Below are positions 1-9,561 of a stretch of DNA of 61,597 nucleotides, one piece after another. The notes below the pieces were generated by a model, which had not been told where the DNA came from, ran no database searches, and saw only the letters and a program-made list of their open reading frames with translations. The translations under genes and the position numbers were made by a program. Within the stretch, counting starts at the first letter, position 1. Each line of letters opens with the position of its first letter. Origin of the DNA: Deltaproteobacteria bacterium (GTDB taxonomy: Bacteria; Desulfobacterota_D; UBA1144; Nemesobacterales; CSP1-2); the NCBI GenBank assembly GCA_016187835.1, contig JACPIY010000058.1, forward strand, positions 1 to 61,597, given 5' to 3'.

Positions 1-2
1 AT

Positions 3-131
3 GTATTTAGTCAATTGATCAAGCGGATGACCAAGCAGAAGGCAATCGTTCGGATAGCTAAGAAGTTATTGAACAGGATAAGATATGTATGGAGGCATAA
101 AGAGGCTTATGCTTGCGGATTGATTTCATAA
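3..131 (+). CDS. IS110-family transposase, C-terminal end (cut by window start)
   Basis: An open frame enters from the left edge and stops at 129-131. It encodes about 42 residues, including RMTKQKAIVRIAKKLL and a short basic tail. The KxKAIVxxAxKLL pattern is typical of the extreme C-terminus of IS110/IS116/IS902 transposases (Transposase_20 end), which are DEDD enzymes that recombine the element site-specifically. Only the tail lies in the window, so neither catalytic region can be judged. It differs in sequence from the IS110-type transposase at the right edge, so the two are separate elements. Confidence 0.65.
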   Translation, partial: VFSQLIKRMTKQKAIVRIAKKLLNRIRYVWRHKEAYACGLIS

Positions 132-411
132 GTAATAGAGACTGGATCTGGGAAATCTCAAACATTAGAGTGTGGACCGCTGTCGATAAACTGCAAAGAA
201 AATGTTTTCCTGAGAGTGCGGCCACAGGTTTGAGTAGTTTGATGAATTTAATGCAGCACTGCATGAATGCAGATGACTGTTTATAACAGATTGATTCAAG
301 ATAGTGGTTGTTTCGATATCAGATATATGAGACTAAAAAAGCAGGAAGGGATTCGTTTGCTCAAAGATGCAAATTTTTTGGAAAGAGCCCTTGACTTTTT
401 ACATAACAGCT
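132..411 (+). mobile_element. Probable 3' noncoding end of the left IS110-type element
   Basis: No convincing gene is present in this stretch. It follows the transposase stop and runs to a motif reading CCCTTGACTTTTTACATAAC at about 389-408. This resembles the end of the right-hand IS110-type element, where a CTTGACAGGGACTGG-type motif occurs. IS110-group elements have long noncoding ends, one of which encodes the bridge RNA. The boundary is inferred; no intact second copy is available to fix it. Confidence 0.35.
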
Positions 412-514
412 TGCCGAAGGGCTTCTCGCAATGACCTTCTTTTTTATGCAGTTAAAGAACATAGAATTAACATAGGTTTGAGTTACGAGCAGGTTGTGGG
501 GAATTTGTTTCTAT

Positions 515-542
515 GTAGGGAACGCATATATGCGTTCCCTAC
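515..542. repeat. Interspersed palindrome, GTAGGGAACGCATA type (copy 1)
   Basis: A perfect 28-bp palindrome made of arm GTAGGGAACGCATA and its exact reverse complement. Near-identical copies are at 31797-31824 and 42219-42246. It belongs to a wider set of palindromes in this window with GTAGGG or GTAGAG rims and different cores. Confidence 0.9.
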
Positions 543-610
543 TTTTTCGATGATACGTTGCAGATTGCTGCAGGCTATTTCAATTCAGTGCTGCGACTAT
601 GGTTAGGAAT

Positions 611-1435
611 CTATTTCATTTTCACTTTCCAGGAATCCTTGGCAACCTTCCATTCCCCGTCCTCAAGCTTCATCTCAATCGAACCTGTTGATTTTTCTCC
701 GTCGCGGAGTCCTTCGGCTTTCAACAGAGCTTCGTTACCTTTAATCTCACTTCCGATGATGTTTAAAGTTGTCGGCTTGGCGGTTTGCGCTAATTCGATA
801 ACCATCATTATCGTTTCCTAATCCACTTCCTTGAAGACCTCGCTTGACAGATATTTCCGCAGTTCATTTTTATCTCCCGACATCAGGGCACGGTAATATG
901 CAGCGTAGGCTTTTGACGCCGGGTCGTTCGCGCCCTGGATTTCAACACTCGGCGGTTCGGCTTTCTTAGGTTCGCCCATTTTGACGGCAAATGAAATGTC
1001 ATAAGAGAAAGTGTACTTACTAAAAGTATTTTCGTTCGGCGTTGAAATCTTGCCTGTAATCTCATTATTATCGAATTTGGAAAGCGTCAACACACCATTT
1101 CCGATGGTGCCGAGCTGGTCTTCACATATCGGGTGATAAATTGCGTTTAACCCGGGCGTTAGTTCTTTTGTTTCCTTTGAAATCGTAAAGACAATCCCGC
1201 GAACTTTATCCGCCGCTGCGAGATTGTTAAGCCCAAAAGGAATATCGTCCTGAGCAACTGTCTTATCAGTGAGAACCACAATCAAATCAGAAGCTCCTTC
1301 ATCAACATAAGCATGCTTTAACTCGGTGCTCGATCCGTTGACGGTCAAAGTTCCTGAAGCGGAATTTTCAGTTGCCGCCTGTAAGGACAGCGCCAAAAGG
1401 ACTAGTGCAGCCACAAAAAAACCGAGTCTTATCAT
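611..1435 (-). pseudogene. Secreted hypothetical protein split by an in-frame TAG
   Basis: The first part (1435 down to 818) encodes 205 residues with an N-terminal signal peptide (MIRLGFFVAALVLLALSLQA) and a region ending SSEVFKEVD. A TAG at 818-820 interrupts it. The same frame then continues with ETIMMVIELAQTAKP and ends KVAKDSWKVKMK at 611. The tail after the stop looks like a DUF4878/NTF2-like ending, in which 'DGEWKVAKDSW' is a common pattern, so the 271-residue product was probably one protein. No frame change is needed. The cause may be a nonsense mutation or a base error. Function unknown; an exported protein is likely. Confidence 0.65.
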
Positions 1436-1509
1436 GTAGTTTCTCCTTTTATACCTTTTATTTGTTTTGAATAGCGATTCCTAAACAGAAGTTATCCCAT
1501 ACATAAAAA

Positions 1510-1560
1510 GCCCACCAGGCTTGCTGGTGGGCGAGATGGCAACGAGCAAGACTCGTTGCC
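1510..1560. repeat. Two adjacent hairpins between divergent genes
   Basis: GCCCACCAG/CTGGTGGGC (1510-1532) and GGCAACGAG/CTCGTTGCC (1538-1560) form two perfect 9-bp stems six bases apart. They lie between two genes transcribed away from each other, so neither can be a terminator for those genes. They look like REP-type interspersed elements. Confidence 0.7.
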
Positions 1561-1758
1561 TACCCATTTAAAAGACTACTCCTAACCCAAAAAGCACAGG
1601 TTCCGCAATTGCCGGTCAGTTTATATCGCCCGTAACCATTAATCAACACGCAATTGAACAGGTTATTCGAGGCTCTAATCGGCCCTTATTAGAGTGGAAG
1701 CAAAGTTGGAGGAGAGACGTTGCAAAGTGCCCCAACCTTAAGAGGTGCACTATTTGTC

Positions 1759-1832
1759 GTAGGGGCAGACCCACGCGTCTGCCCTAGCAAGTGCATCAGC
1801 AAAAGTGGATGGCGGGACAGGAATGTCCCGCC
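1759..1832. repeat. Two more short palindromes (GTAGGGGCAGAC and GGCGGGACA stems)
   Basis: GTAGGGGCAGAC...GTCTGCCCTAG spans 1759-1786 and GGCGGGACA/TGTCCCGCC spans 1811-1832. The first has the same GTAGGG rim as other palindromes in the window. The interval 1436-2070 has no gene and consists mainly of such elements plus a direct-repeat copy. Confidence 0.65.
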
Positions 1833-1920
1833 TATCGGGGAATAACATTAGGTGATAGAAGGCAGGGTTTTCTAACCCCGCTCAACCAATGCGGTGAAAG
1901 AGGCAAAAAAATAGAAGAGA

Positions 1921-2000
1921 AAAATGTATGACTCGTTCCCCCAACGAGCCGTTCGTCTGAGGAGGCCTCAAGGGCTGATGAGGGCATCAGCCCCTACAGT
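1921..2000. repeat. 80-bp direct repeat, copy 1 (upstream of lipase pseudogene)
   Basis: This copy matches 3586-3665 over about 80 bp with a modest number of mismatches. Both contain ACGAGCCGTTCGTCTGA and CTGATGAGGGCATCAG, and both end CCCTACAGT. The two copies bracket the LCAT-like gene in the same orientation. Confidence 0.8.
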
Positions 2001-2070
2001 TGCATAAATCCAAAATCGTATTTTAAGCGTATATAAGACGCATATTTCCACTATTCAAGGCGGTTTAGAT

Positions 2071-3488
2071 ATGAAGCGGATAGTAATTATTTACATGGCA
2101 TTTGTGTTTTTTATAGCAGGATGCGGGGCTGAGTACAAAGTTCCCGACCTGGGCGGTATTTATACAAGAGTCGCGAGTGCTCCCGACCTGTATAAAAACC
2201 CGATTATCGTAATTCCTGGCATCCTCGGCTCAAAGCTTGTTGACAAAGAATCGGGACGTATTGTCTGGGGAGCTTTTGATGGAGGCTATGCGAATCCCGA
2301 GAAGCCGGACGGGGCAAGGCTAGTCGCACATCCTATGAGAAAAGACGTCCCTCTCGGTGAGCTTAAGTATGACGTGTATCCGGACGTGGTTCTGGACAGG
2401 GTAAAGGTAAGAGTGATTGGCCTTTCTCTTGTCCTCCGTGCTTATGTAAACATACTCAGTGCCCTGGGTGTGGCCGGGTATCGCGATGAGACCTTAGGAA
2501 CTAAAGGGCAGATTGACTACGGTAATGAACACTTTACCTGCTTTCAGTTTGCTTACGATTGGAGACGCGATAATGTGGAGAATGCAAAGCGCCTTCACGA
2601 GTTTATTCTGGAGAAGCGCGCTTATGTTCAGGAGGAGTTCAAAAAGCGCTACTGGATTTAGAATTATGATGTAAAGTTTGACATCGTTGCGCATTCAATG
2701 GGAGGACTTGTGACGAGGTACTACCTGCTCTACGGAGGTGCAGACCTGCCGGACGACGGCGTCGAGCCTGAAGTTACATGGGAAGGAGCAAAGTATGTAG
2801 ACAAAGCTGTCCTTGTCGGAACGCCCAATACGGGCGCCGTATCTGCGATTGTCGAGACGGTAAACGGTAAAGAACTTGGCCCGTTCCTGCCGACTTACGA
2901 GCCTGCAATTATCGGTACGATGCCTTCTGTATATCAACTCTTTCCCAGAACCAGGCATGGAGTTCTACGCGACGAAACCGGAGCTGCGCTCGACATAATG
3001 GGTCCCGAGCTTTGGATAAAAATGGGCTCGGGTCTTGCGAACCGCGGACAGGATAAATTTCTTCAACACCTTCTTCCCGATGTTTCTGACCCTAATGAAA
3101 GGCGAAGTATTGCTCTCGATCATCTGAGAAAATCCCTAAAGCGCGCGGAGCAGTTCCATAGGTCAATTGATGCTTCCTCCAAACCTCCTGATGGATTTAG
3201 AATGTATCTCGTTGCCGGTGATGTGGTTCCTACGGAAGCGGTTCTTACGGTCAACAAAAGCACGGGGAAAATTAAAGTGAGCGAGGAGGCTCCGGGGGAC
3301 GGAACGGTGATTCGTTCAAGCGCCCTGATGGGTGTGAGAGGGTAGGACAGGATGAATGGACTCCTAATCTCGTGACGCCGATTGAGTGGACGAATGTGAC
3401 GTTTCTTTTTAGAGGCCACCTCGGAATAACAAAGGATCATGCTTTTACGGACAATGTTCTGTTTCTTCTACTCGAAAAGCCTAAATAG
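2071..3488 (+). pseudogene. LCAT-type lipase/acyltransferase lipoprotein, broken
   Basis: The product resembles lecithin:cholesterol acyltransferase-type alpha/beta hydrolases. It has a lipoprotein signal (FFIAGC lipobox), the IVIPGILGSKL block, a WRRD stretch, the nucleophile motif AHSMGG and GDGTV carrying the expected catalytic Asp. A TAG at 2659-2661 interrupts the frame between KKRYWI and NYDVKFDIVAHSMGG. At about 3337-3345 the frame stops after GVRG. The other frame then continues VGQDEWTPNLVTPIEWTNV and on to DHAFTDNVLF, which would carry the catalytic His, and ends at 3488. Adding one G restores the reading. Two independent lesions make this the most damaged gene here. Flanking 80-bp direct repeats suggest it sits in an exchangeable block. 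Confidence 0.8.
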
Positions 3489-3585
3489 GGTGAGCTCAAC
3501 AAAACAGAACAACAGCAGAAGAATCGTTAACCGCAATGGATATATAAACCCTTAATTTTCTAGGTGATAAGAGTCAAGCATGAAA

Positions 3586-3665
3586 AAAATGTAGGGCGCG
3601 TTCCCGGAACGAGCCGTTCGTCTGATGAAGCCTCAAGAACTGATGAGGGCATCAGTCCCTACAGT
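3586..3665. repeat. 80-bp direct repeat, copy 2 (downstream of lipase pseudogene)
   Basis: Second copy of the repeat described at 1921-2000, in the same orientation, 98 bp after the lipase reading frame ends. Confidence 0.8.
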
Positions 3666-3824
3666 CGTATCTCAAAATAGTATAGCTCAGAGTTTCATCG
3701 GTTAGTGGGGCTTGATTAATCAAACCCCTACATCTTTATATTCGAAAAACCAGCTATATCCTGAACTTAATCTCATTCTCGACGCTTCTTATGATGTATT
3801 ATTGAGGAATTGTGTAACCCTTTG

Positions 3825-3851
3825 GTAGAGACCCCATCAACGGCGTCTCTA
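3825..3851. repeat. Palindrome with TAGAGAC/GTCTCTA rims
   Basis: TAGAGAC...GTCTCTA with a GC-containing core, lying 11 bp from the stop of the AAA ATPase gene. It could contribute to 3'-end formation but has no T-run. It belongs to the GTAGAG-rim palindrome group. Confidence 0.6.
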
Positions 3852-3861
3852 GAAATTTTTC

Positions 3862-5360
3862 TCAATGCGCGCTTACGGTTCTTTCCCTTGCCCACTCGCG
3901 GAGCCAGGCGATTCTTTCCGCCATAGTGATTGATAGCGGGCGCGTGAGTTTAAGCTCGTCCAGAAGAATCTGATTGGAAAGTTCTTTCTTAGCGGAAAAA
4001 GCGGTATAGAGACCGGAGACAATTACCTGCTCAATCTCGGAGCCGCTAAAGCCATCTGTTGCTTCTACAAGAATCGGAAGGTCAAACTGATTCGGCTCCT
4101 GTCCCCGCTTTTTAAGGTGTATTTCAAAGATAGACTTCCTTGACTCAGCGTCCGGTAAGTCTACAAAGAAAATTTCATCAAAACGGCCTTTTCGCAGAAA
4201 TTCAGGCGGAAGCTTGGTAACATCATTGGCGGTAGCCACGATAAAAACGTCTCCTCTCCTATCCTGAAGCCAGGAAAGGAATGTGCTAAATATTCTCGCG
4301 GAAACGCCCCCATCCTCATTGCTGCTCGATGAAGAAAACGCCTTTTCAATCTCGTCTATCCACAGTATAACCGGTGACAATTTTTCCGCAGTTTTGGTTG
4401 CTCTTTTAAAGTTCTTCTCGCTTTCACCTATGTATTTGTTGTAGAGATTTGATGAGTCGAGTTTGAGCAAGGGCATGCCCCATTCCATTGCAACGGCTTT
4501 GGCACATAGGCTTTTACCACAGCCTGGAACTCCAAGAAGCAGAACGCCTTTAGGAAAGGAAAGACCGAATTCCATTGCCCTTTTTGGATCAATGATTATC
4601 TCCCGACGCTTGTCAAGCCAGGATTTTAAACCTGCAAGGTCTGCAATGTCAGCCATGCTTTCCTCTACAGGGTAATATTCAAGAACTCCCTCCCGCTCCA
4701 CAATATCCTTCTTCGCCTCTATAACCCGCCTGATATCCTTCGGGGAAAGCTTACCGTCTTCGACAATGACTCTGGTAAGAATCTTTTCCGCTTCCATAAG
4801 AGTAAGGCCTTCATATTGTTAAGGATCTTATTCATATCCTCGAGGGTAATTTCGACCTTCACATTCATCCTGATATGCAGGTCTCTGATTATTCGCTGAA
4901 GAAGGTTCCTGTACTCCTCCATTTCCGGGGCAGGGAGGTTTAGCTTTGCGCTCATTGGTTTTAGAGAATCGGGAATATTAATATCCAGACCCGTTATAAT
5001 GATTACTCCGTCATTTTTCGAGAACTGCATGGCTGAATCCTTGAGCTTTGCGACAATTAACTTGTCTTCCAGGTAATCCGCAATCCCACTGAAGTGATAA
5101 ATAGCCACAAACTCCGAGTGCTCAATGTGCATAAGTGTGGTGGATAGGTCGGCAGATTTATAAACGGCGCCTTTGATATCTTCGCGTCTCAGTCCTTTTG
5201 TGGCTGTCCAGGAGAAAAAAGGAAGTTTAAGATGGTCTGCGAGGTGTTTAAAAAGCGTATCTGCACGATCCTCTTCGGCGGTATCCACAAAAATAATGCA
5301 GTAACGAGAATGTATTAGAAGTTCGAGGTCCTTAAGCGGGTCTTTTGCTATTGTCATCAT
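3862..5360 (-). pseudogene. Ycf46-like AAA+ ATPase, single frameshift
   Basis: The upstream reading frame (5360 to about 4806) gives an N-terminal domain starting MMTIAKDPLKDLELLIHSRY. The downstream frame gives LMEAEKILTR, EGVLEYYPVEES and the ATPase module: Walker A GVPGCGKS, Walker B ILWIDEIE, sensor VATANDV and FLRKGRFDE with the arginine region. The combined protein of about 500 residues matches the Ycf46-like family layout. The frames overlap at 4719-4797 and the switch needs one extra G near 4806-4811 (reading NNMKGLTLMEAEKIL). Family members are soluble AAA ATPases of unclear role; in cyanobacteria they are linked to CO2 and pH responses. The lesion may be a true frameshift or a base-call error. 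Confidence 0.75.
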
Positions 5361-5966
5361 GAAAGAAGAGCTGAAGAAGGACTTAAGATTGCGTAGATTT
5401 TAACTCCTGAGTGCCTTTCACGGATACGTTTCTAAGAATAGTGCTGTGTGGATTTAATTTCAAGTAGGATGCTGCTTGAATAAGAAAGCAATGGGGATAA
5501 GGCTTGGTCGAGGTTTAACTTGATAATTCCCTATAGCTTACTAAAGGGTTTCCACTACACTGTCATTGCGAACCCATTCACCCTTCGATTATACTCAGGG
5601 CATGCTTTGTTCGGTGTATCCTCCGTGAAGAATCTCTTTTTTCATTCATTTGTCATTTCGAACCTGCGTGAGACATCTGGATTTCTCGTGGAATTTATCC
5701 TGAGCCGAGTCGAAGGACTCGAAATGAAAAACTCAGTATCAGATTGCTTCGTCGCGGAGTCTACCCTGAGCACATTCGCGGAGCCTGCACTGAGAGAATG
5801 GAAGTGCTCAGTGTAAACTCTGCCGAAGGGCTCCTCGCAATGATAGTAGTGACGGTATTTATTATAAGGCCATACCCTGTAGCTTGCTTCAGTTATTGAT
5901 TACTTTGCTTTTCAACCTCTCAGCGATTCTTCTAAAATAGTATCTAGCGCTTTAGGTGTACCTTTT
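5361..5966. repeat. Gene-free stretch of degenerate interspersed repeats
   Basis: I see no gene here. The stretch holds mixed repeat fragments: CTGTCATTGCGAACCC at about 5560, ATCCTGAGCCGAGTCGAAGG near 5697-5716, and GAAGGGCTCCTCGCAATGA at about 5824. Related fragments recur near 410-435, 39135-39165 and 46445-46500. Reading frames in it are repeat-derived. Confidence 0.6.
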
Positions 5967-6854
5967 CTATCGCTTTTCTGGTTTCAGGACTTGACGAACG
6001 GCAGCTATGACCTGGGAGTGGAGCTTGCCGTTGGTTCCTACGATACCTTTATTGCGGTCCAGACCTCGGCCGACCGAAAAATCAAGCGGGTGGCCGTAGA
6101 CATCCGTGACCTCGCCGCCAGCCTCTTTTACAATAAGCCAGCCTGCTGCATGATCCCAAATCTTTTCTACATAATCGGCTCTTGTGGGAAGTCTCAGATA
6201 AATCGAGGCATCGCCACGTGCGATGACGGCATATTTGCACTGACTGTCAATACGCACAGGCGGTGCCGTTACGCCGAGTATTTCGGTGATAAGGGCGGCG
6301 TCGCTATGAGAGGAATGGGCGGATTCGACAGATTCACAAAACGACGCCATCGAAGGATCACCGATATTCGCTACGTTAATTTGTATTTCCGTCGGATCAT
6401 CAAAAGAACGAATATTTGCACCTTGACGCTTAACAGCGATGAAAAGACATCCCTTCGCTTCATCAGGACGATTGGCGTGGACTGGAAGGTTGGGACAGCC
6501 AAGCACGCCGAGAACAACCTCTCCCTTCTCTATGAGCGCCAGTGCTATGGCGTATTGTTCTCCCCGGAGGAGTACAGCGTTGACATGGTATAGGACTTTT
6601 TCCTTGACGTTTGCGTTCTTGGATATCCTGAGATCAGCAGCGTCTTCCTCGGCCGTGATCGGACCGTTTGGAAATGCTCTCATAAGTTCCAGGCTTATTA
6701 CTGCCTGTGCGCCAAAGTCAGCGACGGTAACGGGCGAATTGTCTCTCTTAGACATTGTCTCTTCAGATACGAGGGAAGCTTGAACTGACTGACACAGTAG
6801 ACAAGCTTTTAGCACGGCTTGAACAGCTACAAAACGCTCAGATTCATAATTCAT
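5967..6854 (-). CDS. HAL2/CysQ-like 3'(2'),5'-bisphosphate nucleotidase, catalytic loop missing
   Basis: The 295-residue protein resembles the plant/yeast HAL2 branch of the inositol monophosphatase superfamily, which hydrolyses PAP formed in sulfate assimilation and sulfotransfer. Visible blocks are DNSPVTVADF, the metal-binding acidic ITAEED, YAIALALIEKGEVVLGVLGC, the third motif IWDHAAGWLIVKEAGGEVTD and GRGLDRNKGI. Between KEKVLYHVNAVL and LRGEQYAIAL the family normally has a further stretch ending WTLDPIDGTKGF. Here it is absent with the frame intact. DPIDGT supplies two metal-binding aspartates, so this copy should be inactive as it stands. A PAPS-dependent sulfotransferase lies 2 kb away, a sensible pathway neighbour. 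Confidence 0.75.
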   Translation of the reverse strand: MNYESERFVAVQAVLKACLLCQSVQASLVSEETMSKRDNSPVTVADFGAQAVISLELMRAFPNGPITAEEDAADLRISKNANVKEKVLYHVNAVLLRGEQYAIALALIEKGEVVLGVLGCPNLPVHANRPDEAKGCLFIAVKRQGANIRSFDDPTEIQINVANIGDPSMASFCESVESAHSSHSDAALITEILGVTAPPVRIDSQCKYAVIARGDASIYLRLPTRADYVEKIWDHAAGWLIVKEAGGEVTDVYGHPLDFSVGRGLDRNKGIVGTNGKLHSQVIAAVRQVLKPEKR

Positions 6855-7023
6855 AATTGACTCCTGACAATGAAGATAATTTATCTAGGGGAATTATAAC
6901 AAGAAATTTTGGAAGCAACCAATAGAGACAGGTCTCTATGTCTAACATGATAAATGGTGGACAAAGAAGTTAGCTCTACAGACAAAGCATGTATACGCTC
7001 TCGAAAATTAGACCTAACTCACA

Positions 7024-7902
7024 CTAAATAGCATGAATTCTACGCATAAAAGGAATTATTACATGAGTTACAAAAGGTGGATGGAATAAGAGGAAAAAAG
7101 GACATGCTGTAAATATGAAAGCAAAAACCCGCCCTGTTAGACCGCGCGCCAAACTTAATCTCCTGCCGAGATTAGATCGTTCAAGCAACACACCGAGGCT
7201 TTGTAATATGAAGTATGCGGTGGGTAGGCCATACCCTGCTTTTGCAGGTAAAGACGTAATGAGTTCATGAGCGAGTCCTGAGGCGAGGAATGTCATAAAA
7301 GTAGCTCCGGCAACACCAAGGCGATGAAGTAGGGGTTCAAACACAAGGTCCTGTGCAAGTTTGTGAATGGCAAGATTCCATCTTGTGCCCCAGAAATTTG
7401 TAAGGGTGGTCGCAAGAGCGGGGGAATTCATTATGGGTTGAGCGTTGATTCCTAACGATTGCCAGAGTAATGCGCTAATATGAAAAATTCCAAAGAAGCC
7501 AAGAAAAAGAAGACCAAGGATTCCGACCCAGCCGACCAGTAAGGTTTGGTTTGATGGTATCAGTCTTGCGATGCCCCAAAGCAAAACCACTCCCAATACA
7601 GTTTTGAGAACCGCAATATACCAGGTGGTTGGATTAGGTTTTTTAATTTTTGTTCTTCTATCAAGGAAAGCCTCAGCGTCTATTCCGGGCCATCCTATAA
7701 AGTATCCGAATGAGAGCCATGCCGTTGGACGTACTCCTTTTTCCAATGCATTGGACCAAGTAAACCACTTACATCCTGCATATATTGAAAAACCCATTAT
7801 CCACATGAAAGCCCAATTGGAAAAATACGGTTGAGAAGTAAAAGCAAAAGTGGGTAAAACCAAAAGCGGCAAAAATTTAAACCATCCTGCAGTTAGACGC
7901 AT
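7024..7902 (-). CDS. Wax-synthase-type membrane-bound O-acyltransferase (MBOAT_2)
   Basis: A 292-residue polytopic membrane protein, with hydrophobic segments over most of its length. It contains FWGTRWN and, further on, ASGLAHEL. These match the FWxRRWN and conserved-His motifs of wax synthase-like acyltransferases, which esterify long-chain alcohols or other hydroxyl acceptors with acyl-CoA in the membrane. The acceptor cannot be told from sequence. It stands alone, with gene-free DNA on its promoter side. The start is the first Met before the first hydrophobic segment. Confidence 0.7.
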   Translation of the reverse strand: MRLTAGWFKFLPLLVLPTFAFTSQPYFSNWAFMWIMGFSIYAGCKWFTWSNALEKGVRPTAWLSFGYFIGWPGIDAEAFLDRRTKIKKPNPTTWYIAVLKTVLGVVLLWGIARLIPSNQTLLVGWVGILGLLFLGFFGIFHISALLWQSLGINAQPIMNSPALATTLTNFWGTRWNLAIHKLAQDLVFEPLLHRLGVAGATFMTFLASGLAHELITSLPAKAGYGLPTAYFILQSLGVLLERSNLGRRLSLARGLTGRVFAFIFTACPFFLLFHPPFVTHVIIPFMRRIHAI

Positions 7903-8877
7903 GGGATTACTTTACGCAATACCTTATGATTAGCCGGTTGTTTTTTCTTTATTTTAATCTAAAGTTCATCAATTGTTTTTTAAGAAAACTTTAGCATACA
8001 TAAACTTCTGTGGCAGGCAAGACTCTTTTCCATTGCCCCTAGTTCCTTTCTTTTGAGAGGAAAAGAAGTTATCACCATAAGTAATTCGTATCGATTCTTA
8101 CAAAGAGGAATTTATTCAAACTTTTCGTCTAAATTTAAGCAAAATCAAAAAAAGGAGGTGGATGATTTTTCACTGATTATTCAAGATTAAGAACTGGTTT
8201 TAAACACTTTTGAATGAAAAGAAATGGTATTTTTCTCCAACTAGATCGCATAAAATCTATTGGCTTGATACATTCTGGGGTGTCATTTTCAGAAGAGTTA
8301 ACAATTGGGATACTGTATAATCTTCCATTTTTTCTGATGGGACAGGGTTCAAGAGAGAAAAAAGATTATCAGTATCTTTCACAATTATGTTTTTAACCTT
8401 GAACTCAAGTTAATTAAGATAAATCTCATTGTTCTAGTTTAGAAGTATAGAAAGTCAGGTTTGATGAGAACGTTAAATGGTTATAGGTGTAAAAATCTCC
8501 AAACAGACAATGTGGAGCTAAGTCTCACCTAGTTTAATAATACAGGCCTTAGAACAATTGGGTTAAGAAAACATGATTTTTAGCTGTCATCCCGAACTTG
8601 TTTCGGGATCTCTTTTGTAAATATGGGATGCTGAACCAAGTTCAGCATGACAACTAAACCCTTCGCGGACCTTATTACTTGGCTTCGCTAAGTACTGGCT
8701 GTGAGATATCGAAGCGCTAGGAGTGACAGCCTTGAGAATTTTGACAGAGGGTGAAAATCGTGCTGACATTGTCCGACAGAATAAATCTTGATTATTAAAT
8801 AAAAAAATTATATTACATATTAAGGACATTAGTGTTATAAATCAAAACCAATCTCCCTATAACCAATGCCCACTTCT
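7903..8877. other. 975-bp stretch without a convincing gene
   Basis: AT-rich DNA with only very short frames. One at 8214-8396 (60 codons) lacks a ribosome site and recognisable features. Repeat material occupies 8587-8650. A purine-rich AAAAAAGGAGGTGGATGA at about 8147-8164 resembles a ribosome site but leads only to a five-codon frame. Confidence 0.5.
8589..8648. repeat. Interspersed repeat with two palindromes (ATCCCGAA and ATGCTGAA stems)
   Basis: ATCCCGAA...TTCGGGAT (8589-8609) and ATGCTGAAC...GTTCAGCAT (8628-8648). This CCCGAACTTGTTTCGGGA type is a familiar dispersed intergenic repeat in many bacterial genomes, and the peptide frames across it are not genes. Confidence 0.75.
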
Positions 8878-9510
8878 CTATTTACGATTGCGATAAAGAT
8901 TGGGGTCTACCGCATAACTCATCTTTTCCTCATCTAACGTGTTGCCTAGAAAGCGATTGATCTCCTTGATGTATGGGGTTGGGTTTGCAAGCATCTGATT
9001 GTAGTCAACATATAGCACGGAGAAGTTCGGTTGAGCTTTTAGCCATTCATCGACCTTTTTCAGGTGTATCTTGAAAAGATTTCCTATTTCTTCGTCGCTG
9101 ACTCCGTCATCAGGCACGCCACGGTTTTCGAGCATCTTCTTGTGTGATGCCAAGATTTCTTCCATTTTTCTATTTATGAATATCACCTTGTATTGATATT
9201 TGAGGGGCAGATATTTCAGGAGTTCTGAGATTATCTTGACGACCTTACCCTGAGCGTCTTCAAGCCATTCCTGATCACCTTTATTAACCTTCTTAACCCG
9301 TTCAAACTCGTAGTATCCTTTTGGATTGTCCGTGTCGGCTTCGCGGATATTATCGGTCAATACCGTAAGACCACCGGCTTCCAGCATCTTCATCATCATT
9401 GAAGTGCCGGAACGAGGCAGGCCAGATACTATTGTGATTACTCGCTGATTTGGAGCTGGTGTTGAATCGGTTTTAAATATCTTCTGAAATAATTGTTTCA
9501 TGCTTTTCAC
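8878..9510 (-). CDS. Sulfotransferase family protein
   Basis: A 210-residue soluble protein. Residues about 26-40 read TIVSGLPRSGTSMMM, the 5'-phosphosulfate-binding loop (PxxSGTS) of PAPS-dependent sulfotransferases. A 'VLYVDYNQMLANP' stretch later fits the family core. It is shorter than most (usually 250-350) but looks complete: it has a clear start and ends in the usual helix. The acceptor is unknown. It is followed on the same strand by a small unknown gene and the ZnuABC block lies upstream. A HAL2-like nucleotidase 2 kb away would normally clear the PAP by-product. Confidence 0.8.
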   Translation of the reverse strand: MKSMKQLFQKIFKTDSTPAPNQRVITIVSGLPRSGTSMMMKMLEAGGLTVLTDNIREADTDNPKGYYEFERVKKVNKGDQEWLEDAQGKVVKIISELLKYLPLKYQYKVIFINRKMEEILASHKKMLENRGVPDDGVSDEEIGNLFKIHLKKVDEWLKAQPNFSVLYVDYNQMLANPTPYIKEINRFLGNTLDEEKMSYAVDPNLYRNRK

Positions 9511-9561
9511 CTTTCTCTGTAAATTTTTGTGGATTTTCTAGCCACTGCTTTGTATTTAACT

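Noticed and set aside
818-2661. Amber recoding (pyrrolysine or suppressor use) for the two in-frame TAG codons
   Set aside because: TAG is used as a normal terminator of intact genes in the same window (rnr, pilN, aldehyde dehydrogenase) and no pyl genes are visible.
8214-8396. 60-codon frame in the 7.9-8.9 kb gap
   Set aside because: No ribosome site, signal or motif; chance is likely in AT-rich DNA.
8587-8829. An 80-codon frame on the minus strand
   Set aside because: It is read through the dispersed CCCGAACTTG repeat, which gives similar meaningless peptides in many genomes.
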